This document shows positions 48,966 to 58,655 of a stretch of DNA of 64,000 nucleotides, one piece after another (the stretch's first letter is position 1; each line of letters begins with the position of its first letter). Position numbers and translations under genes: made by a program. The stretch spans positions 16,898-80,897 of the forward strand of contig JAIOPN010000004.1 of the NCBI GenBank assembly GCA_021413865.1, written 5' to 3'. Origin of the DNA: Planctomycetota bacterium. Its GTDB lineage: Bacteria > Planctomycetota > Phycisphaerae > Phycisphaerales > Phycisphaeraceae. Below the pieces are notes generated by a model. The model was given only the letters and a program-made list of their open reading frames with translations. It made no database searches and had not been told where the DNA came from.

Positions 48966-51014
48966 TCATTCAATCACAGCCTTGAGGAACGCGTCGGAGG
49001 TGTCGGCGTAGAACTCGATGCTGATCTTTGTCGCCATGTCGTCGGACAAGCTGAAAAGCTGTTTCCGGGCCGAGATCGGCATGAGCACCGTGGTTGCACC
49101 CTTCTCGACGGCAAGTTCCGCAATCGCCACGGGATTAGGGATCATCTCAATCGAACCGCCCAGATTCAGAACACCTACAACAATCAGGCCGCCCTTGATG
49201 CTGCGCTCCAGCAGACCACTGCACAGCGCGATGAGAACAGCTAGCCCTAGGCCACCGCCGGCCTTGTCGGCGTCGATGGCCCGCAGCTGCACAGAAAACT
49301 CGTGGGACCGCGGGTCACGGTCGCCGACCAGTTCCTTCGACCGGGTATAGAGATTCTGCTCGCCGTAGCGCACGCTCTCGCGGAATGCCGGCGGCACTGG
49401 GGCGTTCAGTATCTTGACGCCGCTACCGGGACCCGCCGTAACCTCGATCCTATAGAGGCCCGGTGAGGCATCCTGACTCCCAGGGCTGATGGCCCACACC
49501 TGGCCGGGGGGCAGCGGATCGCTTTCGATGCGGTCCTCGCTGTGAAGTTCGGGCGTCGAGACAAACTGCTCTACGCCCTCGACGCCCATGAAGTAGCTGA
49601 AATGACTGTTGCGGAACTCCGTCTTGAGCACCCGCTTCTGCTGCTCCTTCACACGCCGCCGGCACTCCAGGGCTAAGCGGACGATCTTTTCCAACTCTTC
49701 GTCCGGCACGGGCATGGTCGGATCAGGGAAAAGCAGTTTGAGCAGGCCGCTGGTGGTCCTAGTCACCGCCTCGATGTCGCGTCCGCTGAGTGCCCCGCCC
49801 CAGTTCACGCGCCCTTGAAGCATCGAAACGCGGCTCGACTCCCGCAACTTCGTCCAGCACTCCGACAGAAAATCGCTGACCAGTCCAAAGTGTCCCGTGA
49901 GGTGCTCGTGGGGATTCAGCTTCGGAAAGTCCCAGCCCGGCACATAGGAATGCAGGCGGTCCATAAAAGCAGTGTCGTAACGCATCTCGGGGGGCAGCGG
50001 CGCCAGCAAATGGCTGATCCGCTGCTGCTGCTCGACGTCCACGTCCAGATTGCCCACCATGACCATGCTGCCCGATGCCCGGATGCTCTCCTTGCCGCGG
50101 GAGAACTCCCCCGACGCCATATAGCCCTTCATAATGTTGACGCCGTCCTTCTGGTCGAAGGAAATCCCGGCCACCTCGTCAAAGCACACCACGTCGTAGT
50201 GGCACACCAGCCCGCGCTGACCGTTGGCATTGTTGACGAACATCTTGGCGACGGTCGCCTTGCCACCCGAAATCAGGTGCGAGTACGGGGAGATTTGCTG
50301 GAATAGGTGGCTCTTGCCGGTACCCCTAGGGCCCAGTTCCACCATGTTGTAGTTGCGCTCCACGAACGGAACCATGCGGAGCAGCGTGACAATCTTCGCC
50401 CGCTCCGAGAGCGCCGCCGGCTCCAGTCCAATCGAACGCATCAAGAAATCCCGCCACTCCAGCGTCGTGAACTGCGCCCGCGCCTTGGCCATGACGTTCA
50501 GCACGTCCGATTTGGAGAGCTGGATTGCCCGCAAGCTTTCAATGGCAAACGGCCGGCCGTTCTTCTCCTGGGCAATGGCCGCGTCGTAAGTGAGTGTCAC
50601 TTCGGCATAAAATCCGTCGGTAAGCATCCGCTCGTGTTCATGGACAAGCTTGTCGTCGATCCGCACATCATTGAGTTGGAGGCTGGGCAATTCCGCCAGG
50701 AAGCAATCGTTTTTGGAGTCCAGCCGCGCTTTTACGATGTCGATCAGCTTCACCGAACCCTTCTCACGGGCGCGGGCCTTGAACAACTCCTCCTGGCCCG
50801 TGCGCACCGCGCGGTCGGTCAGTTGCCGCTCCACCACTTGCAAGCCCTCGGCGATTTCGGTCTCACTGACGGTGGCGCAGTAGCGGCCGAGCAGGAATTC
50901 GACTACGTAGGTCGGCACCGGGTACTGTCGGCTGTAGCGCCGGACCAGGTCCTTCCGCACCAGAAACCCCTCAAAAGCCGACGCTGCAATTTTGTCTAGT
51001 GCATCAAGTTCCAT
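48966..51014 (-). CDS. brxL: BREX protein BrxL (AAA+ / Lon-like)
   Basis: 682 residues from ATG 51014, which overlaps the pglZ stop and has GAGG six bases upstream. N-terminal BrxL domain, AAA+ core with Walker A 'GPRGTGKSHL' (228-237) and Walker B 'DVVCFDEV', then the Lon-like C-terminal domain ('DADKAGGGLGLAVLIALCSG', 'GGSIEMIPNPVAIAELA'). The Lon catalytic Ser (normally GPSAG) appears as Gly here, so proteolysis is doubtful. BrxL is a core protein of type 1 BREX, a DNA-binding ATPase needed for phage exclusion. Confidence 0.92.
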   Translation of the reverse strand: MELDALDKIAASAFEGFLVRKDLVRRYSRQYPVPTYVVEFLLGRYCATVSETEIAEGLQVVERQLTDRAVRTGQEELFKARAREKGSVKLIDIVKARLDSKNDCFLAELPSLQLNDVRIDDKLVHEHERMLTDGFYAEVTLTYDAAIAQEKNGRPFAIESLRAIQLSKSDVLNVMAKARAQFTTLEWRDFLMRSIGLEPAALSERAKIVTLLRMVPFVERNYNMVELGPRGTGKSHLFQQISPYSHLISGGKATVAKMFVNNANGQRGLVCHYDVVCFDEVAGISFDQKDGVNIMKGYMASGEFSRGKESIRASGSMVMVGNLDVDVEQQQRISHLLAPLPPEMRYDTAFMDRLHSYVPGWDFPKLNPHEHLTGHFGLVSDFLSECWTKLRESSRVSMLQGRVNWGGALSGRDIEAVTRTTSGLLKLLFPDPTMPVPDEELEKIVRLALECRRRVKEQQKRVLKTEFRNSHFSYFMGVEGVEQFVSTPELHSEDRIESDPLPPGQVWAISPGSQDASPGLYRIEVTAGPGSGVKILNAPVPPAFRESVRYGEQNLYTRSKELVGDRDPRSHEFSVQLRAIDADKAGGGLGLAVLIALCSGLLERSIKGGLIVVGVLNLGGSIEMIPNPVAIAELAVEKGATTVLMPISARKQLFSLSDDMATKISIEFYADTSDAFLKAVIE

Positions 51015-53391
51015 GTTTATCCTCACCGCCAACGGTCGTCGCCCGTTTGGCGACGACGTGGCCAGAAATATCCAACAGCACGATGCTCACCGTCGTACCC
51101 AAAAGCGATTCATCCTCGACCAGCAGGCCGACCTTTCCCTCGGCATCCACTGCCTTAGGGGTCGCAATGCTGGACGATGCGTCACCAACCTTGGTCCGCA
51201 GGTCCGCCGTCGCCGACACGCCGACCGGTTCGACCGTCACACGACAACGCATGCCGAGCCACTGCACCGCCGCGATGTTCGCGCTGATGACAGGGGTCGC
51301 AACGTCCGAGCCGAACATCAGGTCGGGAATCACGCACTCCTGCACGCTCATACCGCCATGTGCGTATTCGTAGCCCCTGCCGAAACACGAAACCCCAGCA
51401 CCGAACGCAAATACCTCGACCGGGTTCCAGTACCAGCCCGCCGTGGGCACGGTCACATGTGCGCCGGGTTTTACCGTGGCACACCGTGACCAACGGCTTT
51501 CGGTCAGATATTTAGGTAGTGACACTGCGGGCAAGCCACCGGGCATCAGCAGCCAACCATGGTCGGTCACCACGCGCACCTGCCGCCAGCCGGCCGCCAA
51601 GAGCGTCTCGATCCGGTCCACCAGCAACTCAAGCTGGTCGTCGATGCGATTGGCAAGTTTGATTTGGAGCTTGTGGCCAAGGCTGTCAAACTCTCCGTAC
51701 TCCGTCCACGCCCGACCGGCTGCCCCCGCCCCCGGAAGCTGCGGCTGGCCCACCTCCGAGGCGCCCAGGCACTGATACCCGCCCGCCGCTAGAAGTTTCC
51801 TTATCCGGTCGGTCGTCGCCGGCTGGCCTGTGTCGCCTATCTCCGGCGTGAAATCTTCGCCGAGTCGATGCCCGACGATCTGGCCTGCCATCGGCGACAC
51901 TGCCGGCTTGGCCGTACCCGTCACGGTCGGAACCGCGGCCCACCGACGGCCGTCGCCCACTCGGAGCTTGCGATCCTCCGCCAGCGCCGCCAGACGCCGG
52001 CCTAGATCGAAACGCAGGCCGTCGACAAATAAAATGCACGTCCCCGGTTCAGCTACGACAATGGCGTCGCCACCGCTGCCCTTGGCCGGCAAAGGCGTCG
52101 CCGCGACGAGTTTCTGGAAATGCTCAGTCGCGTTCTGAACCCATGGCAAATAGATCGCACGTGCTGCGACGGAGACGGCTTCACAGTCCTCGACCGATTT
52201 CACCTCGGCCAGCGCCCGGAGCACCGCATCATCAGCCAGATAGCCGCCATGGGCATACAGGTCCGCCATCGCCTTGGGCGAGTCCCCACCTAGGCCGACG
52301 GCCGTGTGCGTCGCCAGCGCCGCCAAGTGGGCCAGCGCCTTGGCCAGCGGAGTCTGGCCCAGCTTCGCCCACACCCATTGTCGACGAGGAGCGTGGTCGG
52401 CCTCCAGCCTGCCAACGGTAGCTCGGGCCTCACCCGCGTCCTTGCCGGCAAGCTGGTTCAAGGCCTTTCGGAGCGACCGCTCGCCGTCCTCGTTCTCATC
52501 GGGCCAGGTTTCCTTAACCGGGAATAGGCCCATCCCCGACGGCTTGGCCCGGCGGAGTAGGTCTGGCAGGCCAGGATAAAGCGCTGGTGCCTCAACGAAC
52601 CGCTGCCACACCCCCAACCACTCGACCTCACGCATCCCCAACCGTTCGCCGGCGACCAGTTCGCCATCGGTCTCTGGATCAAATTTGTATTCGGCCTTGC
52701 ACCGCGAGCGGAAGGCTAGCCATTGGCTGTCGTCCCACCTGTCACGCACCCCGGGCGGATCGCTCATCCACTCCAGCAGGTTTCGCGGAGTGTCCTCGAT
52801 CATCAACCTGTCGAAGTCCTCCGCCTCCAAGCGCCGTGGCGGATCGCCCCGCAGACGCGACACCGGCGTTACAGCAAGCTGGGCCATGGCGCCCAGCATG
52901 GCCCGCCGGGTCTGGTGATCCTTCGCAACATCAAGACCCAGGCCCGCATCCTCAGATACAAGGAAAGACTCGGCTGTCCAATCCTTCCCATTTCGCTGGC
53001 ACCAAACCGCGCCACGGTATTGCAGTTCCACCAGTGGCAGCAGCGCCTGTGGACACTCGTCCATCGACCGCAGCACCTGCCGGCCGACACCGGGTAGGTA
53101 AAGAACTGGCACCGCCTGTGCGGACAGTGAAACTTCGGGAATCGCTCGCTCAATAGCACACCGCAGCCATATCGCCGGTCCTTGACGTTGCTCTGGTGCA
53201 TAGTCACCAAGAATAAGCAGATGCGGCATCGCCTTGCGCAGTTGCGGCAGCAGTGGCATCCATTGGCCCTCGGCATCCGTCCACAGGATCACCGCAGGTG
53301 CCACCTCACCGGGCGGATGTCGGCCAACAAGGGCGAGCGACGCCTGCAACGCATCGAGAAGAGTCATGGATGCCTTGGCCTTGTCCGACAT
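51004..53391 (-). CDS. pglZ: BREX phosphatase-like protein PglZ (type B)
   Basis: 795 residues from ATG 53391 (GAGGACGGA upstream); ATG 53409 would add six residues. The alkaline-phosphatase-fold signature is seen at 'CILFVDGLRFDLGRRLAAL', 'VVTDHGWLLMPGG' (metal His) and 'HGGMSVQECVIPDLMF'. The long N-terminal helical part is typical of the type B PglZ of BREX type 1. PglZ is required for both BREX methylation and defence. It is separated from pglX by the AIPR gene. Confidence 0.9.
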   Translation of the reverse strand: MSDKAKASMTLLDALQASLALVGRHPPGEVAPAVILWTDAEGQWMPLLPQLRKAMPHLLILGDYAPEQRQGPAIWLRCAIERAIPEVSLSAQAVPVLYLPGVGRQVLRSMDECPQALLPLVELQYRGAVWCQRNGKDWTAESFLVSEDAGLGLDVAKDHQTRRAMLGAMAQLAVTPVSRLRGDPPRRLEAEDFDRLMIEDTPRNLLEWMSDPPGVRDRWDDSQWLAFRSRCKAEYKFDPETDGELVAGERLGMREVEWLGVWQRFVEAPALYPGLPDLLRRAKPSGMGLFPVKETWPDENEDGERSLRKALNQLAGKDAGEARATVGRLEADHAPRRQWVWAKLGQTPLAKALAHLAALATHTAVGLGGDSPKAMADLYAHGGYLADDAVLRALAEVKSVEDCEAVSVAARAIYLPWVQNATEHFQKLVAATPLPAKGSGGDAIVVAEPGTCILFVDGLRFDLGRRLAALAEDRKLRVGDGRRWAAVPTVTGTAKPAVSPMAGQIVGHRLGEDFTPEIGDTGQPATTDRIRKLLAAGGYQCLGASEVGQPQLPGAGAAGRAWTEYGEFDSLGHKLQIKLANRIDDQLELLVDRIETLLAAGWRQVRVVTDHGWLLMPGGLPAVSLPKYLTESRWSRCATVKPGAHVTVPTAGWYWNPVEVFAFGAGVSCFGRGYEYAHGGMSVQECVIPDLMFGSDVATPVISANIAAVQWLGMRCRVTVEPVGVSATADLRTKVGDASSSIATPKAVDAEGKVGLLVEDESLLGTTVSIVLLDISGHVVAKRATTVGGEDKHGT

Positions 53392-53455
53392 TGTGTGGTC
53401 CGTCCTCATCGCTGCTCGGAAGTCGCTGGGCCGATGTCAATGGTTACGAAAGTCC

Positions 53456-55138
53456 TCATGGCGTCACCCCAAGCTCCTGGATGAGGTCGCCGCGCCGGAA
53501 TGTCCCCGCTAAGCGTTGCAGTGAAACAACCTGCCCGCCGTAAAGTTTCTTGAGAGCCGCGTCCACAGCATCCGTCGCCTTCTTGAAGTAAACCTCCTCG
53601 TTCTGCTCCAGTTTGGCCTTGGCATCGGCGAACTTGAGGTGGTCGAACTGGGCCAGTGCGAGGCCCAGGTCACTCAAGAGGTACTGCCCCATCAGCATGG
53701 CCAAGAAGCACGAGCCATAGGCGACGAAGTCCGGTGCGCCCGCCGGCGGGCGGCGCCGCTTGTTCTCGGCGATACGAAAGAGCAGCGTAGCCAGGACCAC
53801 TTGTGCCCCATTGAGATCGTCTCTGAATATCATGTCATACAGCTTGTCGAAGTGCTCTCGCCCCTGAAACTTGCCCTGCTGCGGCCGATGGCGCCACACC
53901 GATAGGACCGCCTCTGCTGCCGTTGCGCTACTAATATCTGTTGGCTTGAAGGCAGTATCGCTCCTGTGGCGGTGGTATTGATAACCAAGGTCCTTAATAG
54001 CAGCCTCTAGATTTCTCTGGCGGATGTCATTCGACCGCAGATCACGAAGATCGACCGGATTCTGGCTGTTCGTCGCATAGGTGATGCTGTGCACCAAATC
54101 CCCTACATCGGAAGGAAGTTGATACAGCCGTACCAGAACAAACGCCTTTTCGATACCTGGTTCCGAGGCGGCAAGAGTGGCCATGGTGTGCTCGATGGTT
54201 TTGCACGTCTGGCCACCATTAATCACCTGGAGACCTTCGACGCGGACCTGGAAGTTGTCGGCCTGAAGTGCATTGTGCGTGAACTTCCTACACAACAGCG
54301 TGATTCCGTTGTTGTAGAAGTAAAAATTGCCGCGTTCGGCTGGTGTGGTAAGTGTGGAAGCGATGCGCTGGTTCACACGGTTGGATTGTAGCCCAAGAAA
54401 CCGTCGTACATTTCTCTCAAGAAGAAGGTCACCGTGTCGGGCAAAGAGGGCGGCGATCTCGGAAACAGGTATCTTCCCTATCAGGACACGATAGAAGTCA
54501 AGGTCTTCAACAATGGCCTTTCCAGCCAAACGAAGGGTGTCGTCCACTTGTTTGGTTGACTGCCTGAGTAAGACCAACTCGTCATGATTGACATACTGCC
54601 AGGTAACTTGTTCGGGCGGGAACTTGGCGGCGTTGATAACCTCCTGCGACCTTATATCCCACTTGATACCGTTATTGCACAGAACTGCACGCACTCGCGG
54701 GATATACCCATCGCCCACCAGCGAGCGGACATCCTCCACGCGCCTGGTTAGTTGTGCATTCGTTGTGATCTTCGCTCGGGGATCAAACAGGTACTTGATG
54801 GCCTGTACCATCTTCTCAACACCGCCTTGGGGAAACGCGCTCGTGCCCTCTTGGTTTTGCTTGTACTTGCCCTGAAGGAGGGTCACTAGGAACTCGCCAT
54901 CCTCAACGTCACCGACGTGCATCGCGTCGATACCGAAGTCGGCTCCGCCTTCGGTCAAGACATCGAGCGCCTCTGGAGCAGAAAGGTCGAGAAGAGTCTC
55001 GGCAACCAGGTAAACGAATGCGGCGGACTGCTTCTTTGGCTCATCGTTCTTGATGTTCAGCCGTGTTTCCAACTCCGTCGCCAAGTCTCCTGCCAACTTT
55101 CGCACGCGAGAGTCAATGACCGCGATATTGATGCTCAT
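53456..55138 (-). CDS. AIPR-family protein embedded in the BREX operon
   Basis: 560 residues. The AIPR (abortive infection phage resistance) hallmarks are present: 'ERNVRRFLGLQSNRVNQRIA', 'FYFYNNGITLLCR', 'LQVINGGQTCKTIEHTM' and 'ITYATNSQNPVDLRDLRSND'. Near the N-terminus 'GIDAMHV' (about 70) followed by 'LLQGKYK' (about 90) resembles the D...QxK site of PD-(D/E)xK nucleases. It lies between pglX (19 bases away) and pglZ (65 bases) on the same strand. It is likely an extra effector acquired by the operon. Confidence 0.85.
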   Translation of the reverse strand: MSINIAVIDSRVRKLAGDLATELETRLNIKNDEPKKQSAAFVYLVAETLLDLSAPEALDVLTEGGADFGIDAMHVGDVEDGEFLVTLLQGKYKQNQEGTSAFPQGGVEKMVQAIKYLFDPRAKITTNAQLTRRVEDVRSLVGDGYIPRVRAVLCNNGIKWDIRSQEVINAAKFPPEQVTWQYVNHDELVLLRQSTKQVDDTLRLAGKAIVEDLDFYRVLIGKIPVSEIAALFARHGDLLLERNVRRFLGLQSNRVNQRIASTLTTPAERGNFYFYNNGITLLCRKFTHNALQADNFQVRVEGLQVINGGQTCKTIEHTMATLAASEPGIEKAFVLVRLYQLPSDVGDLVHSITYATNSQNPVDLRDLRSNDIRQRNLEAAIKDLGYQYHRHRSDTAFKPTDISSATAAEAVLSVWRHRPQQGKFQGREHFDKLYDMIFRDDLNGAQVVLATLLFRIAENKRRRPPAGAPDFVAYGSCFLAMLMGQYLLSDLGLALAQFDHLKFADAKAKLEQNEEVYFKKATDAVDAALKKLYGGQVVSLQRLAGTFRRGDLIQELGVTP

Positions 55139-55157
55139 GGATTTGCCTCGATAAAGG

Positions 55158-58100
55158 TTACGGTTTGCCCCTGGCTTGTCGGCGGGCCTGGCGTTTGAAC
55201 TCCGTTGTGTAGTGACAGTCGTTGTGGCGCTCGCCGGTGAATTCCGCCAGCGGGCCGCCTGTGTAGTTCACGGAGCCGTCCCAGCCCCAGAACCACGGGT
55301 ACTCGTGGATCGGACGCTTGGGCTCCTTTCCGCGGTCTTTTTCCCACTTAATGTTGGGCTTCCATCGCAGCACGCCGGCGCCGGTTTTGCCATTGGGCAA
55401 TTCCGCACCAACACGCCCAGAAGCTAATGGTCCATCCTTGACCAATCCGGGCGGCAAGTCGGTACAAAGGAACGGCCGGATGTTCACCCGCACGCCATCG
55501 TTGATGTCCGGCTCCCAGCCGATGGCCTGCTCCGCCAGTGGTTTCCAGCGAACGAACAGGTCGAACGGCGGCTCACCCTCCAGGATCGCCACCAACCGCT
55601 TCTGGAGTTCGATCGCCGCAGCCAACCGGTCGTCGGCGCCGTCGTCGCCGCGTTTCACGCCATCTTGTTGACGGCTGACCCATTCGCCCAGGTACGAATA
55701 AGTGAGCGATTCGAGTACCTTCCGGCCTTTGCCGCCGCCTTGCACCAGCCGGTGGTAGTTGACCAACGCGTGAAACCCATCGCGTTTGCGGCCATCCCAG
55801 ATGTGCCAGATGAACGGCCGGTGGTGGAACAACTCGCAATGTTCCTGGAAATATTCATCGCGAAGCCATTCGTCCAGGTTGCGGTCGGGCTTGGCGCCGC
55901 AACTGGAAAGCAATGTCAGAAGTCGATCGGCGGCTGGCTCCTCGCCACGCACCGACGGAATGCACACGATGCCATCGTCGTCGGCATATTGGAGCAACTC
56001 ATCACACCGTTTGACCAACTCCCGTGCGCGCTGGCTGAGGCGCATTTGTTCATCGATTTCCGCCGGCCACTGGTAGCCCAGTAGCCGTGTGACTGCGACT
56101 TGCAGAGGTATGTTGGACGCCTCGGGCCGACCGTGGAAGAGCCATTGAGTCGGATCGTCGCTCTCTGGCTCCGGCAGGCCGTCGGGGTATCTCTCTGCCG
56201 CTATCTGTTGCCAGTGAGCAATGTCAAAGGGGACTTTAAGGAAACTGTGTTCCGTCAAACTCAAGGCTTGATCAGCCGTCCGGACAAGGCCGATGTACCC
56301 ATCAGATCGAACAAAGGTCTCGATAGCCGGCAGATAATCCGGCGACTTTGGAATGATAGCTGCCATTGTCGTATCGAACATCGTGCCGAGATAGCGGCTG
56401 AATGCTGGATCGCCGGTAACGCTTACTGCCACCCCGTCTTTACCCCACGCCTCACCGCCAGACTTCCACCCTCCGAGGCGCTTTTCGGACTTGAGACGCA
56501 TCGCGTGTTCGTAATAGCGCCCCGTTCCCTCTTCCCAATGCAAGATATGCGTTGCGCCGCTAACTAGTGCAGCGTGATCGGGAGCCACTTGCACATACCG
56601 ATAGCCTCCGGAGACCGTGACTTGTTCCCAGAAACACAGCAAAAACTGGGCATTATCACTGGTGCCTATCCCTTGGTAAGAATCAGCAAACGCCGCAAGC
56701 GTTGCCTGGTCGCCCGTGGTTGCATACTGAATCCGCGCATCCGGGTTCTTTAATTGTTCTGCCTGCGACACAAGGATGATTTCAGTAGGCTGGTCGCCGC
56801 AGAGTAGAGCTGCTTTCCCATCGGGTTGTTTTGCGGCCGACACATCGATGCCGGCCATAAGGTGGGCGTCGTCAGGCGTCGTGGCCGAGAGGGCAAACAA
56901 CGTGACGTTAACCACATGGCCGCTGATCGTCTCAAACGCCCCCGGCCCAAGCCGGGCGACGATGTTCCACTCTCGCCGATCCAGCAGCGTTTCCCGGAGC
57001 TTGGTGTAGGTAGTGAGGAAAAGCCAGTTCTGCGGCGTGACCAGCGCGGCGGATCCATCCTTGGAGCAGAACTCAAGGCAGCGCAGCACGAAGGCTGTGG
57101 CTAGGTCGGCCTTGCCCAGTGGGTACTGAGTTTCCAGGTGCTCCCTAAGAATAGTATCTTGCTTGGCCCGGCCCAGATATGGCACGTTGGTGACCACCAG
57201 CGTGTACTGCTCGGCGAGCAACTCGGCGGCCTTAGCCAAGCCTTGGGCGGCGATGCCGAGTTCGTGCTTCTCGGGTGTGGCACGGGGGTCGTCGGCGATG
57301 GCGATTTGTAGGTGGCGCAGCAGGGTATCCATACCCTGCTTATCAAGCATGCCGCTGCCCAGGAAGCGGTGCGGGTTGATGAGCGAGCCAAGCGTGTGGG
57401 CTTTGCGGAAGAGGTCGTAGAGTTGGCCGAAGAAGAAGCGGAGTTCGAGATTGCCCTGGCCTTCGAGGATGCGGAGCCACTGGTCGCGCGTACCGCCCAC
57501 GGAGAGACCGGTGGGAGCGACGTGCGGCGAAGGAAGATCGTCGCGATACCCGGTCAACTTCCACGCGGCCAGGGCCAGGTTGAAGACGGCGATCTGCGTA
57601 CAGCGGGGGTCCAGTTCGAGGCCAAAAATGTTGTCAAGGATCACGGCGTCCACGGCTGCCGGAAGTGAGAGGCCTTCCTCAGCCATGCGCAGACGCACGA
57701 GTAGCTCAAAGCCGGCGACGAGGAAATGGCCGGAACCACAGCAGGGATCGAGAAGTTTGAGGTCGGCGGCCCGCTGCGGCCAGCCGGGGAACATGCCTGC
57801 GGCCGGTCGCCAGGGCCCGCCATTTCCGTCCGGTCCGCGGACAAATCGCAGGTACTCCCAGTCCACTCCCGGAAGAGCCAGCTTTCTTCTCAATCCGTTT
57901 TCCGTCTCTGTAGTCTCCGTGTCCTCTGTGGTTAATTTCTTACCCGCCCACCAGGCGCCGATGGTGTTGTGCAGGAGGAAGAGCACCATGTAGTGCTCGG
58001 TGAAAAGCTGTGTAACGGCCGGCAACGTGTCGCCGGTGATCTTCTCGCCGGCCTTGTTGACGTTGTGCCTCTCGGCCGATTGCCAGAATTGATAGACCCA

Positions 58101-58646
58101 GCCAAGCGAATCGTCGGCCTTGAAGATGTCGGCGGCCAAATCATTAACCAGCCGCTCCAACGCGACGCGGTGCTCGGTGGCGAAGTTGACCTGTAGCACG
58201 GGATCGTCGGGACGGAAGATCGCCGGCAACATTTGTTGGGCACAGCGGCTGGCGTAGGTCCATGTATCGGTCTTGACGTGTTTGGCGAGTTCCTCAGCCT
58301 CGGTCAGGTTGATGGGTATCTGGCTCTCAGGCTCGATTAGCAGATTGTTCTCGGCCAGGAACCGGGCGAAGAGCATGCGGTGCCAGTGTTCGTAAGCACA
58401 TTCCTGGATAAGGCGAGTGGGGGCCATGTCACCTTTGGTGTTCTGTGCATCTCCAAGTTGGCGGGCGTGGGCACGAAGTCTGGCGCGAAGGTGGCGCTGC
58501 TCTGGGGACTGTTGCGGGTAAGGCTCGTGATGGAAAACACCCAAATGATCCAGCGCGGCACGAGCGGCTTCCACGGCGATATCACGGGCCTTGACGACCG
58601 TGCTCTCAAGCTTGTTTCGCAGATTAGAGGGCAGTGCCGACATCAT
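55158..58646 (-). CDS. pglX: BREX adenine-specific DNA methyltransferase PglX
   Basis: 1162 residues, normal for PglX. Methyltransferase motif I 'LLDPCCGSGHFLVAGFELL' (about 298-316) and motif IV 'NVPYLGR' (about 487, in place of the usual NPPY) are followed by 'VTPQNWLFLTTYTKLRE' and a long specificity region. An in-frame stretch KLTTEDTETTETENG (about 234-248) looks like an inserted dispersed repeat. PglX methylates the BREX site on host DNA. It starts 9 bases after brxC. Confidence 0.9.
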   Translation of the reverse strand: MMSALPSNLRNKLESTVVKARDIAVEAARAALDHLGVFHHEPYPQQSPEQRHLRARLRAHARQLGDAQNTKGDMAPTRLIQECAYEHWHRMLFARFLAENNLLIEPESQIPINLTEAEELAKHVKTDTWTYASRCAQQMLPAIFRPDDPVLQVNFATEHRVALERLVNDLAADIFKADDSLGWVYQFWQSAERHNVNKAGEKITGDTLPAVTQLFTEHYMVLFLLHNTIGAWWAGKKLTTEDTETTETENGLRRKLALPGVDWEYLRFVRGPDGNGGPWRPAAGMFPGWPQRAADLKLLDPCCGSGHFLVAGFELLVRLRMAEEGLSLPAAVDAVILDNIFGLELDPRCTQIAVFNLALAAWKLTGYRDDLPSPHVAPTGLSVGGTRDQWLRILEGQGNLELRFFFGQLYDLFRKAHTLGSLINPHRFLGSGMLDKQGMDTLLRHLQIAIADDPRATPEKHELGIAAQGLAKAAELLAEQYTLVVTNVPYLGRAKQDTILREHLETQYPLGKADLATAFVLRCLEFCSKDGSAALVTPQNWLFLTTYTKLRETLLDRREWNIVARLGPGAFETISGHVVNVTLFALSATTPDDAHLMAGIDVSAAKQPDGKAALLCGDQPTEIILVSQAEQLKNPDARIQYATTGDQATLAAFADSYQGIGTSDNAQFLLCFWEQVTVSGGYRYVQVAPDHAALVSGATHILHWEEGTGRYYEHAMRLKSEKRLGGWKSGGEAWGKDGVAVSVTGDPAFSRYLGTMFDTTMAAIIPKSPDYLPAIETFVRSDGYIGLVRTADQALSLTEHSFLKVPFDIAHWQQIAAERYPDGLPEPESDDPTQWLFHGRPEASNIPLQVAVTRLLGYQWPAEIDEQMRLSQRARELVKRCDELLQYADDDGIVCIPSVRGEEPAADRLLTLLSSCGAKPDRNLDEWLRDEYFQEHCELFHHRPFIWHIWDGRKRDGFHALVNYHRLVQGGGKGRKVLESLTYSYLGEWVSRQQDGVKRGDDGADDRLAAAIELQKRLVAILEGEPPFDLFVRWKPLAEQAIGWEPDINDGVRVNIRPFLCTDLPPGLVKDGPLASGRVGAELPNGKTGAGVLRWKPNIKWEKDRGKEPKRPIHEYPWFWGWDGSVNYTGGPLAEFTGERHNDCHYTTEFKRQARRQARGKP
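57886..57945 (-). repeat. In-frame 'TTEDTETTE' dispersed-repeat insertion in pglX
   Basis: On the minus strand the DNA reads AATTAACCACAGAGGACACG followed by GAGACTACAGAGACGG. It is a low-complexity 'ACAGAGGACAC' sequence of the kind often seen as intergenic or gene-embedded repeats in planctomycetes and related bacteria. It adds about 15-20 residues between 'IGAWWAGKK' and 'RKLALPGVDWEYL', ahead of motif I. Identity as a dispersed family is from memory; no second copy is in the window. Confidence 0.5.
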
Positions 58647-58655
58647 TTCGCTCCG

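Noticed and set aside
58480..58646. Alternative reading of the pglX N-terminus as a separate small gene
   Set aside because: The frame is continuous with the methyltransferase and has the usual PglX opening; no internal stop or ribosome site separates it.
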